64,000 nt of DNA from Diphasiastrum complanatum. Its lineage: Eukaryota > Streptophyta > Lycopodiopsida > Lycopodiales > Lycopodiaceae. A program made the translations under genes and the position numbers. The notes under the pieces are model-generated. The model worked only from the letters and a program-made list of their open reading frames with translations, made no database searches and was not told where the DNA came from. Positions 63,595 to 64,000 of the stretch are shown one piece after another (within the stretch, counting starts at the first letter, position 1; each line of letters opens with the position of its first letter). Location of the stretch: the NCBI GenBank assembly GCA_029204225.1, contig CM055100.1, positions 59,456,975-59,520,974 of the forward strand, in the 5' to 3' direction.

Positions 63595-64000
63595 GAAAGA
63601 TTCACAAACAAGAATCTTTTGCGGTCCAGTACGAGAGAAGGCAAACGACCAAAATGAAATCAACGACGGAAACGAAACCTTCTCCTATCTGCATGCTCCA
63701 AACAGTACCAACAAGATCATGCAAGTACCTAGAAGTACAAATATCTGATCTAATGATATGATGTCAGCAGATACATTTTTGGTCGTGGCTAATCTGCCAC
63801 TCTTGTGATTCCTTGATTAGTTTTAGATGTTTAATCACTCTAATCTTAGATTCACATAGAGCGACCATACTTATTGGATGATACTTGACATATAGATCAA
63901 TAGAATACACATACAGTGTAAGGTAGTAGTCTGATGCTAAGTAGCAATCAAGACGAAATACAGACAACAAGTCCGCCTACATGCAAGATGAGCTCTGTGA
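63595..64000. other. Trailer of copia remnant, no gene seen
   Basis: TGATCTAATGATATGATGTC near 63745 onwards may be LTR sequence of the copia remnant, but no LTR border can be set. Confidence 0.35.

Overview
This is nuclear DNA of a land plant with a large, transposon-packed genome. The basis is tRNA-Met-primed Ty1/copia and Ty3/gypsy LTR retrotransposons throughout, short GT-AG spliceosomal introns, AT-rich intergenic DNA, and one small secreted S1-type protein gene. The species cannot be named from the sequence. The mix of relics (DNA N-methylase-like, DUF7869-like) makes a fern, lycophyte or bryophyte a reasonable guess, but that is inference.

Layout. 1-2711: 3' end of an LTR element (D) with an unfamiliar last ORF, a polypurine tract and a 1.2-kb LTR. 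2712-18370: a nest of copia elements. Element A1 is broken by D. It shares one LTR (4526-5198) with element A2. A2 is interrupted by element B (6609-17791, target duplication AATGG), and B's own 3' LTR is interrupted by element C (10886-17041, target duplication TGGAG). C is a nearly complete gag-pol copia with one stop and three frameshifts. A1, A2, A3 and B are internally deleted Gag/protease-type elements without reverse transcriptase. 18471-18902: relic of a DNA N4/N6-methylase-like protein. 18903-24287: AT-rich intergenic DNA and a reverse-strand copia fragment. 24288-29914: a chromodomain gypsy element that lost protease, RT and RNase H. 30693-31340: a DUF7869-like transposon protein relic. 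31903-32585: the most convincing host gene, a two-exon secreted S1-like protein with a TATA box. 33640-39500: dispersed repeats, a hairpin-rich G+C block, a copia RNase H relic and a tRNA-Asp-primed gypsy LTR/leader. 40265-44867: copia element A3. 45536-48480: two convergent multi-exon genes of unknown function. 48742-49443: solo A LTR. 51163-56422: copia element E (RT deletion, 3' LTR truncated). 57078-58495: three reverse-strand ORFs of unknown type. 59629-60939: reverse-strand gypsy gag. 62045-63493: scrambled copia fragments.

How the parts relate. C has the only nearly full copia polyprotein here, so C-like relatives could have supplied integrase and RT in trans to A, B and E, which keep Gag and the cis signals but lack pol functions. 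A1 and B, with different LTRs, share an extra region between the integrase remnant and the polypurine tract that seems to encode a conserved protein ending LSWIW. The A, B, C and E LTRs share a block of GGCCGTACT-like sequence followed by a CACACGTGTG-type palindrome. Much of the decay consists of G-to-A or C-to-T changes, as expected from cytosine methylation of silenced elements.
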